NCBI RefSeq assembly: GCF_014650715.1
Contig: NZ_BMVM01000001.1
Location: 248,001-312,000, forward strand
From: Streptomyces bluensis
Lineage (GTDB): Bacteria > Actinomycetota > Actinomycetes > Streptomycetales > Streptomycetaceae
Reading direction: 5' to 3'
DNA length: 64,000 nucleotides
The position numbers were made by a program, and so were the translations under genes. Within the stretch, counting starts at the first letter, position 1; every line of letters starts with the position of its first letter. Below, one piece after another: positions 1 through 9,700 of the stretch. Below the pieces are notes generated by a model. It did not search any database. It was not told the DNA's origin and saw nothing but the letters and a program-made list of their open reading frames with translations.

Positions 1-378
1 CCCGCCACATCCCCCACTTTCCCTCGCCAGTACGCGAGGCTGTGCTGAGCGGCCAGGGTGTCGGAGTGGTCGGGACCCAGAGCGCGCGTCTGATCGGCCA
101 GCAGTTCGGTGAACGCCGCGACGGCACCCGCCACATCCCCCGCAACCCCCCACCAGTAGGCGAGGTCGTGCCGCGTCGAGAGGGTGGCGGGATGATCAGG
201 GCCCAGCACACGCGTCCGATCGGCCAGCAGTCCGGCAAATGCCGCGACGGCACCCGCCGCATCCCCCGCCTCTCCCCGCCAGTACGCGAGGTCGTGCCGG
301 GCGGCCAGGGTGTCGGAGTGGTTCGGGCCCAGGTGGTAACGGGTGGTGATGGCCACGTGGTGGAAGTGGTCGCGAGCG
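1..378 (-). repeat. Tandem 126-bp TPR-coding repeats
   Basis: Three successive copies of a 126-bp unit (42 codons) are visible. For example, the motif encoding LAYWRG recurs at 31, 157 and 283. The copies are very similar at the DNA level. The array continues past the left window edge. The period matches the 42-residue TPR unit usual in actinomycete NB-ARC proteins. Confidence 0.8.
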
Positions 379-1985
379 GTAGCGGCCTGGCCGCTCTCGC
401 CGAGGCTCTTGCCAGTGCGGAAGAGCACCTTGTGGGAAGCGGGCTGGTACAGGGCGTCCTTGGCGGTGCGGGCGAGAGAGAAGGCGTTCGCACGCAGGGT
501 CTGGGCAAGGGTGGTGTCGCGTTCGATGTCGGGCCAGGCGGCAGTAAGGGCGTCAGCGGAGGTGCGGGCGAGCCGGTCGTGCTGGTCGGGGGTGAGGGTG
601 TCACGGGTGGCACGCTGAACGAGCTGGTGGACGCGGACGGGTTGGTGGGGGATGTCGGGAGTGTGGTCGATCAGGCTGAGCCGGTGGAGGGCCCGCAGCG
701 CGAGCACGGCGTCCTCGGCCGACACCTGGGCCGGCTGGTTGCTGGCTGTGCCGGCTGGGGGGCGGTGCTCGCTGAGGTGCGCGCGGACCGGCTGGCTGGT
801 GAGGACCGTGGCGGGGATGCCGTTGGGGTTGAGGAATGCGGTGAGCTGGAGCATGGGGCGGGCCAGGCCCGCGGGGCGGAGTTGGTCGGCGCATTCGATG
901 GACAGGGACCAGGTGGCGGCCACGGTGGCGGTCTGGTCGTCGGGCAGTGCACCGGGCTCCGGCAGCAGGTCGGCCAGTTTCCTGATCCGGTCGGCCAGCA
1001 GTTCCCGGTAGGAGGCGCAGGTCAGGTCCGCGTCGATGATGTGGGCGGCGGCCTGGGCCAGGGCGAGGGGCAGGTATCCAAGGTCGGCGGCCAGACTGTT
1101 GATCTGATCGGTTGGCTCGTGGCGGTCGTGCGCGGCCAGTACGGCGGTGAAGTAGGCGACGGCTTCCTGAGGGGTGAACAAGCCCACGGTTACCCGGTGC
1201 CGGCCTGCTCCGGTCAGGGCGGCCTCTCGCCGACGCGTAGTGACCAGGGTGCGGCCGTAGGGGCTGGTGGGCGGCCACCAGCCGCGCATTTCGGCAGGAT
1301 CCGCGACATCGTCGAGTACGACCAGCCACTGGCACGGCTTCTGGTCGGTTTTGGGTTCCAGCCAGGCCAGGAACGCCCCCGCGGCCCGCTCCGGGGCGCT
1401 GGCATCGGCGGCAAGGATCTCTACGCCGGCCTGCGCGTACCCGGCCGTGATCGCTGAGCGGCTGCTCGCGCTGATCCACACGAGTACGTCGACCTCGCCG
1501 TTGTCCCAGGCGGTGCGGGCGTAGTCAGCGGCCAGTTGGGTCTTGCCCACCCCGCCGGTCCCGGTCAGTACCTGGGTGAGCACCGCGGTGCCCTCGTTGT
1601 CGACCACCGCGCGCAGCTGGTCGGCTTCGGCCCTGTGCTGGAAGGACTGGGCGCGGGGTGGGAGTACGCCGACTTGGTGCGGCCAGGTGGCGGTTGTGCG
1701 CGGCGCGGCCTGCTGTACCAGGGTGAAGCGGTCGATCGCCAGGTACCCGGTGTTGGCCAGGCCGCCCTCGCTGGCGGTGGCGTCCCCCGTAAGGCTCACG
1801 TGCACCGGGCTGGCGGTGCCTGGGTCCGGTCCGGTGTAACCGGTCACCGCCGTGGCTCCATCGCGGGCGGTGGCGGTGCCGGTGTCCGCGGCGGTGACCG
1901 ACGGCTCGTGTTTTGCGTCCGCGACCTCAGAATCAGTGTTGGGGTCACCGTCCGGGTCGGGGTGGCGGTTGGGCCATCGTGCCAT
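1..1985 (-). CDS. NB-ARC / tetratricopeptide repeat STAND protein (3' end outside window)
   Basis: The frame stays open from an ATG at 1985 (GGAGG at 1996-2000) to the window edge, giving 661 codons without the C-terminus. The first ~110 residues are acidic and low in complexity. A P-loop GTGGVGKTQ follows at about residues 142-150, a Walker B-like WLVVLDDVADP near 217-227, and GYLPLALAQA near 302, the expected order of an NB-ARC switch ATPase. The C-terminal part consists of TPR-like units with LGPDH.DTL..RHDLAYWRG cores. Such proteins are ATP-driven signalling switches; in Streptomyces their targets are mostly unknown and some STAND proteins act in phage defence. The gene lies 43 bp downstream of a small membrane protein and is probably co-transcribed with it. 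Family call is secure; function is not. Confidence 0.85.
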   Translation of the reverse strand, partial: MARWPNRHPDPDGDPNTDSEVADAKHEPSVTAADTGTATARDGATAVTGYTGPDPGTASPVHVSLTGDATASEGGLANTGYLAIDRFTLVQQAAPRTTATWPHQVGVLPPRAQSFQHRAEADQLRAVVDNEGTAVLTQVLTGTGGVGKTQLAADYARTAWDNGEVDVLVWISASSRSAITAGYAQAGVEILAADASAPERAAGAFLAWLEPKTDQKPCQWLVVLDDVADPAEMRGWWPPTSPYGRTLVTTRRREAALTGAGRHRVTVGLFTPQEAVAYFTAVLAAHDRHEPTDQINSLAADLGYLPLALAQAAAHIIDADLTCASYRELLADRIRKLADLLPEPGALPDDQTATVAATWSLSIECADQLRPAGLARPMLQLTAFLNPNGIPATVLTSQPVRAHLSEHRPPAGTASNQPAQVSAEDAVLALRALHRLSLIDHTPDIPHQPVRVHQLVQRATRDTLTPDQHDRLARTSADALTAAWPDIERDTTLAQTLRANAFSLARTAKDALYQPASHKVLFRTGKSLGESGQAATARDHFHHVAITTRYHLGPNHSDTLAARHDLAYWRGEAGDAAGAVAAFAGLLADRTRVLGPDHPATLSTRHDLAYWWGVAGDVAGAVAAFTELLADQTRALGPDHSDTLAAQHSLAYWRGKVGDVA

Positions 1986-2028
1986 CGGACGGAAACCTCC
2001 CCCACGCGCTCTGGCCGTTCCGGCCCGG

Positions 2029-2385
2029 TCAGCTGAAGTCGACACCCGTGCTTGCGTTGCTGTCAGGCCCGTCCGCAGTGGCGTCCCCGGTTCGCTCCGC
2101 CCGAATCGCCCCGCTCCCGGCATCTTGCGGGCGTCGCACGCCGGTAGACGCCCGGCCTCCACCGGTGGCCTTGGCCTTCCCGGTATCGACCACCACAACC
2201 CCGGGCTGTGGGGTGGCTGAGGACTGCATCAGTGCCCAGACCAGGGCGGCAATACCAGTGGCGCCCTGAACTGAGGCGGCAACCAACTGGCCGGTATCCG
2301 GGCTGTCCAGCAGCCAGAAGAACGGCGTCGACACGGTCAACATGACCGCCGCCACCATGACCGTGATCTTCCTACGTCGCGACAC
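2029..2385 (-). CDS. Small two-helix membrane protein
   Basis: This 118-residue protein starts with GTG at 2385 behind a GGGGAGGGGG stretch. A basic MSRRRK start is followed by a hydrophobic helix (about 7-25) and a second one (about 33-52). The C-terminal half is hydrophilic and probably disordered, rich in Ala, Gly, Thr and Asp. No enzymatic motif is visible. Its stop lies 43 bp before the NB-ARC/TPR gene, so the two probably form an operon, and it may anchor or sense for the STAND protein. That role is inferred from neighbourhood only. Confidence 0.6.
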   Translation of the reverse strand: MSRRRKITVMVAAVMLTVSTPFFWLLDSPDTGQLVAASVQGATGIAALVWALMQSSATPQPGVVVVDTGKAKATGGGRASTGVRRPQDAGSGAIRAERTGDATADGPDSNASTGVDFS

Positions 2386-2550
2386 ACCCGCCCCCTCCCC
2401 GTAGCCGACGAACGCGCGCCCTCAGCAGTACAGATGGCCTTTAACTGTTAGCACAGGGCGCCTTTGCACAACCATCAGTTCCCCACTCGTGTTGAAACCC
2501 GCCATCCCCGCCGCAGACCGGCACAGGTGGCAGGGTCCGCAACCGCCCCG

Positions 2551-3368
2551 CTACTGCTTTGCCTGCACCTGCGAAGACTCTGCCCTCTCCCGGTCCCGGG
2601 GCGGGGCCGGCTGGCCATCCAGCGAGGCCCGAGGGCCGGGCACGGTGGCCGCAGCGAGGCTGAGACGGGCATCCATGTCGAGGTTGACCTCCTCGTACGG
2701 GCGGACATGGGACCAGAACAACGGGGTCAGGCCGCGCCGGTCGGAGGGTGTGAGGAGGTCGGCCCACTCCGGTTCGCCCAGGATGTCCTGGAGCATCAGG
2801 GTGTTCACGAAGACCAGGGCCGACTGCAAGATGCGCAGGCACAGGACGAACATTTCCTGCTCGTCGCGCCGGTTCGAGGCGATCTCCCCGCCCTTGCCGT
2901 AGGCCATCACGGAGTTGGCGCCGTTGGAGGACTCCATCACGTTCAGGCCCTCCTCGATCTCCCGCTGAAGGTCGCGAAGCCGCAGGTAGCGGGCCACGAA
3001 GATGGTCTTCTGGGCGCGGCCGACCTCCAGCATCGCCACGTAGATGGGCGGGAGGCATTGCGGGTGAAGCGGCGCAGGATCGCCTCGGTGGACGCGGTGC
3101 GGGTCCGGATCGCGGTCGCGTACTTGATCATCCGGTCGTACTGCTGGGCGATGAGTTCCCAGCGGATCGGGCGGGTCAGTGCCGGGGCGAGCTGCGGGTA
3201 GGCGTCCGGTTCGCCGGCCACTGGGCGGTACAGCTTGACCTTGTTGATCCGCTTGATGCGCGGCAGCAGGTCGAAGTCCAGGAGCCGCGTGATGCCGAAC
3301 CCGATTTCCGACTGGCCATGCGAATCGGTGTAGTTGGCTTCGACGTCCATGGTGGTGCCGTGCCGCAT
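2551..3368 (-). pseudogene. Tn3-family transposase remnant (frameshifted, N-terminally deleted)
   Basis: Two overlapping reading frames together encode only the C-terminal quarter of a Tn3-family transposase (normally about 1000 residues). The first piece (3368 down to about 3050) carries MRHGTTMDVEANY, DSHGQSEIGFGITRLL and LLPRIKRINKVKLYRP, the late DDE-domain motifs. The second piece (about 3055 to 2551) resumes with VAMLEVGRAQKTIFVARYLR and LTPLFWSHVRPYEEVNLDMD. A single-base frame change lies near 3045-3057, between ILRRFTRNA and VAMLEV. The remnant begins within 8 bp of the dioxygenase stop codon. No terminal inverted repeat or resolvase was recognised nearby. It cannot produce an active transposase. 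Confidence 0.85.
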
Positions 3369-3375
3369 CGCTCCC

Positions 3376-4266
3376 TCATGCCGTCGCCGTCTTCGAGGGG
3401 AGGGTGTCGGGGCTGGTGCGGGTCTTGAGGAGGAAGTCGAACTCCATGGTGCGGTAGGGGCCTGGGAAGCCGGCGTCGGCCATGTCCTCAGGATCCTCGT
3501 GCAGCACGGTGTCGGCCTGTAGGGCGGGGTGGGCCAGCTTCGCGCCGACGAAGTCGACAGGGATGACCGGATCTCCCTTGAAGTAGATCTCGCCGCGCCA
3601 GGGGGTGATCAGGTCGGGGTGGTGGACCTCGTAGTGGATGTGGGCCGGGCGAAAGAGGCTGCGCCCGAGGGCCGCGGTGGCCTCGACGGCCTTCTTGATC
3701 GCGGTGACGTGGGCGTCGGCGTAGGCGACGGGGGTGATGGTGGTGAAGGTGTAGCGGCCGTCGTCGCCGGTGAACAAGTGACCGCGCAGGTTGCCCTTGG
3801 GTACTCCGTCGTCGTAAAGGCCGGAGTAGTCGCCGTTGTTGGCGGCGTGGTAGATCTCCAGCCTGGCGCCCGCGCGCGGCTTGCCGTTGCCGTCCAGGAC
3901 GCGGCCGGAGGCGACGAGCGGGGTGCCGGGTTCGTCGGGGCGCATCGGCAGGGTGCCGGGGTTGTCAATGCGCCGGGAGCCGGCAATGAAGGTGGGGCTG
4001 TTGACCTCATCGGAGGGGGTGTATCCGTCGCGGCCACCCTGGAAGAGCTCGCTGTACAGAGGCATGGCGACCAGCGCCAGGGGGGCACCGGTGGCCGTCT
4101 GCATCTGCTGCAGCAGATCGGTGACGGCGTTGAGGTCGTCGAAGGTCAGTCCCTCCTCGTCACGCAGACGGGCCAAGGCGTCCCTGAACGCCTCGACCAG
4201 GCGGACCGCGCGGGGGTTGACCAGCGCCGGATCGACGTAGGACGGATCAGTGGTCGTGGTGGTCAT
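3376..4266 (-). CDS. Intradiol ring-cleavage (catechol-type) dioxygenase
   Basis: The 296-residue product starts at ATG 4266 behind AAGGAG (4275-4280); an ATG 66 bp further upstream is less likely. The N-terminal half is the helical linker domain of catechol/hydroxyquinol 1,2-dioxygenases. The catalytic half shows EIYHAANNGDYSGLYDD, GNLRGHLFTGDDGRY, a TPVAYADAH segment and RPAHIHYEV, where the two His of RPAHIH are Fe(III) ligands in the family. The Tyr ligands should be those of the GDYSGLY and TPVAYAD segments. It opens an aromatic diol ring between the hydroxyls to a muconate-type product. It lies in an operon with a broken dienelactone hydrolase and an SDR. Exact substrate is unknown. Confidence 0.85.
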   Translation of the reverse strand: MTTTTTDPSYVDPALVNPRAVRLVEAFRDALARLRDEEGLTFDDLNAVTDLLQQMQTATGAPLALVAMPLYSELFQGGRDGYTPSDEVNSPTFIAGSRRIDNPGTLPMRPDEPGTPLVASGRVLDGNGKPRAGARLEIYHAANNGDYSGLYDDGVPKGNLRGHLFTGDDGRYTFTTITPVAYADAHVTAIKKAVEATAALGRSLFRPAHIHYEVHHPDLITPWRGEIYFKGDPVIPVDFVGAKLAHPALQADTVLHEDPEDMADAGFPGPYRTMEFDFLLKTRTSPDTLPSKTATA

Positions 4267-4398
4267 CACGTCTTCTCCTTCAAGGTGGGGGCATTGAGGG
4301 CAGGCATCAGTCGGCGGGGCCTGGGAGCCCATGGGCGAGGAAGGGCGGAAGGAGGCGTTGTCCGGGAGGGCTTCCGGACGGATGGTGCGTGCCGGTTG

Positions 4399-4891
4399 TC
4401 ACGAGTCCGCCAAGTACTCGTCGAAGAACGCCTCGATCCGGCGCCAGGAGTCGGCGGCGGATTTTGAGTCGGGCAGGACTCGGCGAGGGCGTGCTCGGCG
4501 TCCTTGGGCAGGAGGCCGTAGTTGACGGATGCCGCGTCGAACGTCCCGCGGCGACCAGCGCGACTCTGCCGCCCATGCAGAAGCCGATGACGCCGACCCG
4601 TCCGGCGCGGTCGGGGTGCCCGGCCAGTGTCTGCCGTGCGGCTTCCAGGTCGGCCCAGGCGCGGCCGCGGCCCGATGTGGCCGCGCGCATCGTCGGCACC
4701 AGGCAGCGGCGGACGCCACCCTCGGCGAACAGGTCCGGCATCAGCGTCAGATGACCGGCCTGCGCGAGCCGTTCGGTCTGCCGCAGCATCACGTCGTCCA
4801 CCGCCAGGGCCTCGTGGACGACCACGACACCGGGCCAGGGGCCTTCCCCCCTCGGGCCGGGCGAGATGGCCGAGCAGTCTACGCTGCTCAT
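4399..4891 (-). pseudogene. Dienelactone hydrolase family gene, frameshifted and internally deleted
   Basis: The start ATG at 4891 follows the TGA of the SDR gene directly, implying translational coupling. The first ~115 codons are a good DLH match: GPWPGVVVVHEALAVDD and VGVIGFCMGGRVALVAAG with the nucleophile Cys in GFCMGG. Near 4550 the frame slips by one base and continues as FDAASVNYGLLPKDAEHALA. The middle of the enzyme, including the Asp and His of the triad, is then missing. The last segment SAADSWRRIEAFFDEYLADS reappears in a third frame and ends at 4399. About 60-70 codons are lost relative to the usual ~230 residues. The gene is dead, so the lactone step must be supplied elsewhere or the pathway is decaying. 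Confidence 0.8.
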
Positions 4892-5659
4892 TCAGCCGAG
4901 GAGGCTGCCACCGGTGGCGTCGATGAACGCGCCGGTGATCCAGCGCGCTTCGTCGGTGGCGAGGAAGACCACCACGTCCGCCACCTCTTTCGGCTCGCCG
5001 ATGCGCTTGAACGCCGAGAGCTGGGACATCTGCTGCACGACCTCGGGGATCTTGAAGATCTCGCTTCCGTTGTCCGTGATGCCGGGGGCCACTGTGTTGA
5101 CAGTGATCTCACGGGGAGCGAGATGCCGCGCGAAGTGCCGCGAGAGCTGTTCAAGGGCGCCCTTGGTCATGGCGTAGGGGGCCTGTGACGGGATGGCGAC
5201 ACGGGTCGTGCCGGAGGAGATGTTGATGACGCGCCCCCGGTCAGGCATCAGCCCGAGAGCGCGCTGAGTGATGAAGAAGGGGGCCTTGGCGTTGACCGCG
5301 AACAACTGGTCGAACTGCTCGGCGGTCACCTCCTCCGGGGCGCTCCCGCCGGGCAGGGTTTCGCCGGCGTTGTTCACCAGGATGTCCAGGGTGATCTTCC
5401 CGGCGTGCTCTTTCAGCCCGTCCTCCAACCCCTGGAACAACTGGTCGACATCGCCCGGTACACCCAGCGGCGCCTGGACGGTGAAGGCTTGGCCGCCGTC
5501 CTTCTCGACGAGTTCGACGGTCTCCTGAGCGGCCCCCTCGTTATGGGCGTAGTGCACCGCGACCAGTACTCCCTCACGGGCCAGGCCGACGGCTATGGCA
5601 CGGCCGATCCCTCGACTGGAGCCGGTGACAAGAGCGGTCCTGCCGTTGAGCTTCCCCAC
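4892..5659 (-). CDS. SDR family NAD(P)-dependent oxidoreductase
   Basis: A GTG start at 5659 with AAAGGA seven bases upstream gives 255 residues, normal for classical SDRs. A longer frame up to 5791 would run into the divergent regulator and its operator. Visible motifs are TGSSRGIG (cofactor loop), NNAG, a catalytic Ser in ISS, and YAMTK (Tyr and Lys of the active site). It is closest in look to FabG-like short-chain reductases. It is the first gene of the operon with the broken DLH and the ring-cleavage dioxygenase, and it is divergent from a TetR regulator, which suggests a dehydrogenation step feeding an aromatic or quinone route. Substrate is not determinable. Confidence 0.85.
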   Translation of the reverse strand: MGKLNGRTALVTGSSRGIGRAIAVGLAREGVLVAVHYAHNEGAAQETVELVEKDGGQAFTVQAPLGVPGDVDQLFQGLEDGLKEHAGKITLDILVNNAGETLPGGSAPEEVTAEQFDQLFAVNAKAPFFITQRALGLMPDRGRVINISSGTTRVAIPSQAPYAMTKGALEQLSRHFARHLAPREITVNTVAPGITDNGSEIFKIPEVVQQMSQLSAFKRIGEPKEVADVVVFLATDEARWITGAFIDATGGSLLG

Positions 5660-5732
5660 GACGGTGTCCTTTCCGGGTCCCAGAGCACGGGACGCCGTCG
5701 GCGACCTGGCAGCCTCACGGGCGAACCTCAGT

Positions 5733-5786
5733 GACTTGGACGGCGTCCAAGCTGGGAAGCCAGTATGCTTGTGCAGTGTCCAAGTC
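5733..5786. promoter_or_regulatory. Probable TetR operator with second half-site
   Basis: CTTGGAC-GGC-GTCCAAG at 5735-5751 is a perfect inverted repeat with 7-bp arms in the SDR/TetR intergenic region. GACTTGGAC (5733-5741) recurs inverted as GTCCAAGTC at 5778-5786, across the TetR start codon. TATGCT at 5764-5769 looks like a -10 box for the TetR gene and would place the transcript start at or next to its GTG, implying a leaderless mRNA. Binding is inferred. Confidence 0.6.
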
Positions 5787-6468
5787 GTCAAGTCCGGCGG
5801 GGCCTCGTGCCACCGCCTCCCGCGCCCCTGTCGGCCTCACCGACGAGCAGATCACCGCCGCCGCGATGGAGGTACTGGAGAGCGACGGTCTCGACAAGCT
5901 GTCCCTGCGGGGCGTCGCCGCCCGGCTGGGGGTACGGGTCAACGCGGTCGCCTGGCATCTGAAGGACAAGACCGGTCTGCTTGAGGCCGTGGCCGACGCC
6001 ATAGTGGCCAACTGCGTGCCCGCCCACCTGCCCCCCGATCCGGAAGAACGGGTTCGCGCACTGCTCACGTCACTACGCACGGCGCTGCTGTCCCACCGGG
6101 ACGGAGCCCGCCTGGCCCAGGAGGGCTCTTCGCTGGCCCGGCCCCACCAACGCGCGTTCGCCGAGGCGTTCAACGCCGCCCTGCACGCCACCGGCCGCAG
6201 CCCCCAAGAGGCGGCCTGGACCGCCTGGACGCTGATGTACTTCACCCTCGGCCTGGTCAAGGAAGAACAGACACCGCCGAACCGCACCTTGTGCGCCGAG
6301 GCCGCGGAAGCCGACCCCACGGCCTTCCCCTCGCTCGCGAAGACGATCGCGCATCTCATGGCGGACAGCTTCGACGACCGCTTCGCCTACGGCGTCGACC
6401 TGATCCTCAGCGGGCGCTCCGCCGTGCCGTCGGCTCCTCGACCGGCACCAGGACCTCAAGCCGAGTGA
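5776..6468 (+). CDS. TetR family transcriptional regulator
   Basis: The likely start is GTG 5776 (VSKSSSPAG), giving 230 residues; a frame start at 5731 would contain the operator. The helix-turn-helix is LSLRGVAARLGVRVNAVAWHLKDKTGLLEAV at about residues 40-70. It is followed by a helical ligand domain of the tetracycline-repressor C-terminal type. It is divergent from the SDR/DLH/dioxygenase operon and has a 7+3+7 palindrome in front of it, so it most likely represses both itself and that operon until an aromatic effector binds. Confidence 0.85.
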   Translation: MSKSSSPAGPRATASRAPVGLTDEQITAAAMEVLESDGLDKLSLRGVAARLGVRVNAVAWHLKDKTGLLEAVADAIVANCVPAHLPPDPEERVRALLTSLRTALLSHRDGARLAQEGSSLARPHQRAFAEAFNAALHATGRSPQEAAWTAWTLMYFTLGLVKEEQTPPNRTLCAEAAEADPTAFPSLAKTIAHLMADSFDDRFAYGVDLILSGRSAVPSAPRPAPGPQAE

Positions 6469-6712
6469 GCAGTTCCCCCTGCCGGAGCCTGTGGGCCATC
6501 ACGGCCACGCCCTGCCGCACGGTCAGCGGGCGGGACGGCCCCAGCGCGCGGCAAGGCGTCCTCGTCCCCGCGATGAGCCCGCGCTCCGTCGTACCCGCCG
6601 ACCGTTGCGGCACACGCCCCCTTGGGCCTGTTGCCAAAGTCCCGCCTGCCGCCGACGGATGCCCGCGTCCGCGGTACCCACGTGGCACCGCAGACGCTCT
6701 CCCACCCACCGA

Positions 6713-9700
6713 TCAGCGCAGGTGGGCGGTCATTCGGTACCGCCCGGAGGGCAAACGGTAGGAGGACACGCCGTCCGTGTGGCCGAGGAAGCGCACACCG
6801 TCCACTCGGGACAACGGCGTTCGGCCTTCGCGGACGGAGTCGGCCGAGGCGGACGGAAGGTGCAGCGTCGCCTCACTGTTCGAGGGCACTGCCGCTTCGT
6901 ACGTCAGGGTCCTGCCTGCGTCGTCGACCGTCCACTCGCTGCGGATCTCGCCGTACGGCGACTCGTACGCGCTCGACACCTGTGTGACCCGGCCCGTGGG
7001 ATCGATGTGGGGTTGCAACAGGAACCGCTTGAACCCGGGGTGGTCCGGGTCCCGGGCGATACCCGCCATGTACGCGTACATCCACTCCATGATCGCGCCG
7101 TAGGCGTAGTGGTTGAAGGAGTTCATGCTGACCGGGCCGAATCCGTCGTCCTGGGAGTAGGAGTTCCAGCGCTCCCAGACGGTGGTGGCACCGTTCTTCA
7201 CCGAGAAGAGCCAGGACGGCAGCGCGTCCTGGTGGAGCAGCTTGTAAGCCAGGTCGGTACGGCCCTCGTCGCTGAGGACGGGGGCGAGGACGTTGACGCC
7301 GAGGAAGCCGACGGACAGCGTGTTCTCGGCGTACCTGACCCGGCTGCTGTTCGGGTGCGCCGCCTTGTAGGCCGCGTCGTTGCCGATGTTGTCCGCCAGC
7401 AGCCCGACGAGAGTACGGCGCTGCGCCTCCGTTTCGTAGAAGCCGAGCTTGAGTACCCACAGCAGCGCCGTCTGGCTGTTGTCCTCCGTCTTCTGGTTCG
7501 GGTCGGCGCCCGGTTCGATCGGGGAGGCGTCGCCGAGGCTGGACTTGACGGAGACCCGGCCGTCCTCGGTGCTGAGGTACTTGGTGATGAACGCCTGCCT
7601 GATGCGTGCGAAGAGTTCCTTGTAGGCGTCTGCCTCCGACGGCCTGCCGATGGCGTGGGCCATCTGCGCCATCAGCCGTGCGACGTAGCCGTAGTAGACA
7701 TCGCTCGTGAGCTGAGCACTGGTCTTCTGCGGCGCAAGCCAGTCACCGAAGAGGCTTCCCTGTCCGGCGTAGGTGTCACCGGTCTGCTGCCGGATCCAGT
7801 CCAGGTAGCGGACCATGGCCGGCCAGCTGTCCCTGACGACGGTCACGTCGCCGGTCATCTGCCATACGGTCCACGGCAGGATGACACCGCAGTCCGCCCA
7901 ACCGCTGGTTCCCCCCTGGATGTTGTAGCGTCCGCCCGGGGCGACCCCGGTGAACTGTGCCTTGTCCGCCCCGTAGATGGTCTGGGAGTCGACGAGCGTG
8001 TCCTGGAAGTGGCTGAGAAAGGCACCCGCGTCCGCGTTGTACAGGCCCGTCGCGGAGAAGATCTGGGTGTCGCCGGTCCAGCCGACGCGTTCGTCGCGTT
8101 GCGGGCAGTCGGTGGGCACCCAGAGGTAGTTGCCGCGCTGACCCCACCGTATGTTGTTCGCCAGTTGGTTGATGTCGGGATCGTTGGTGGTGACGGTGCC
8201 GGTCTCGCGGATCGCGGACGTGGCGACCTTTCCGGTCAGGGCGGTGATCGTGACCGTGTCCGTCGCCGTTACGGACACATAGCGGAAGCCGTAGAAGGTC
8301 AGGGAGTCCTGGTGGGTCTCGCCCTGCCGGTCGCCCTTGAGGATGTACGTGCTGGTGGCCTTGGCGCTGCGGAGGTTGGCACGGTAGACGGAGCCCTCGG
8401 GGCCGTCGGCGCCGGCGCTGTCGTCGTTGAGTATCTCGCCGAACCTGAACTCGACCTGGGTTCCGGCCGGGCCGCGCAGGGTGTAGCGGGCCACGCCGAC
8501 CATGTTCTGGCCCAGGTCGAAGATGGCGGTGTCGCCGGTGCCGATCGTGACCGAGGCGGAGGCCGCCCTCGTGGGGTCGGTCACCGTCCGGGCCGGGTCG
8601 ACGACGATGCGGCCCCGGCCGTGGGGGCTGCTGTCCTCGCCGGTGACTCCGGTGGCGACGGTGATGGACTGCGGCCGGCGGTCCCAGCGGGGCATCAGGC
8701 GTGCCGACTCGGCTGGACAGGCGAGCAGTTGTGCGTCCGGGTACTTGGTGGCGAAGGAAACTCGCTCCACTCCCGGCCACGCGGTGTCGTCGAAGCCTGA
8801 CGACGTCCAGCCCGGCAGTTCCTTGCGGGCGTCGTAGGTCTGGCCGTCGTAGATGTCGTCGGTCCGGTAGGGGCCCGTGTCGGTGGCCTTCCAGCCGTTG
8901 TCCGGGTCCGTGACGATGGACTGTGACGTGCCGTCGGCGTACTGGATCAGCAACCTGGCCTTGAGTGCCAGGGGGTTGCCGCCCTTCGCGTAGTACGTGC
9001 TGCCGTTGGAGACGCGGCCGTTGTACCAGCCGTTGCCCAGGACGGCGGCCAGGGTCACTGTCTGTTCGCGCGCCACCAGGTCCGTGACGTCGTAGGTCAT
9101 GTAGTTGACGCGTACGTCGTAGTTCGTCCAGCCCGGGGGCAGCAGTTCGATGGTGGTGCCGCCGTCCTGCGGAACGGTGACCTGGTGCCCGTTGACGTAC
9201 GCGTCGTACACCCCGAGGGCGGAGACGTAGAGCCGCGCCTCACGGACCCGAGCCCTGCCGCTGTCCTTCGTCTGCAGGGGTACCTCGGCGCGCAGCATGG
9301 GTGCGCCGGGTGAGTTGGGCGCCTTTCCCTTCATTCCGATCCACTGCGCCCCGTCCCAGCCGGTGACGCCGTCGGTGCTCATGAGGCCGGTCTCGAAGAA
9401 GGCCGCGGGGGCGGTACCCACCACACGGCCCTCCGTGTCCCAGACGGTGACGGTCCAGTGGTAGCGGGTCGAGGGATGGAGGGGCCTGCCGGCGTAGCGG
9501 ACGGCCACCGAGTCGGACGACGCGACACGACCGCTGTTCCAGACGTCGGCGCGGGCAGCGGTCAGCTTGTCCGGAGAACTCGCGACGAGGATCTGGCAGG
9601 CACCCTGGCTCCGCCCCCGGGCAGGGGACCACATGCGCCACCCGAAGCGTGGTCTGGCGGCATCCACGCCGAGGGGGTCAGTGCGGTGTTCGACGGTCAG

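Noticed and set aside
42-1457. 471-codon plus-strand frame at the left edge
   Set aside because: The minus strand here encodes the NB-ARC and TPR motifs in one uninterrupted frame.
2386-2550. Terminal inverted repeat of the Tn3 remnant
   Set aside because: No GGGG-starting 38-bp repeat pair could be matched by eye on either side of the transposase fragment.
4307-4891. Intact 194-residue dienelactone hydrolase
   Set aside because: The frame loses family similarity after FCMGGRVALVAAG, and the correct continuation and C-terminus lie in other frames.
5660-5791. N-terminal extension of the SDR
   Set aside because: It would include the operator and overlap the divergent TetR start, and lacks similarity to SDR proteins.
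6491-8800. Open frame of 769 codons on the plus strand
   Set aside because: It is antisense to the GH78 gene, shows no domain, and results from high-GC codon structure. The same holds for long antisense frames over 29959-31149, 39097-41253, 46423-48057, 52412-54793, 54981-58313 and 59015-61045.
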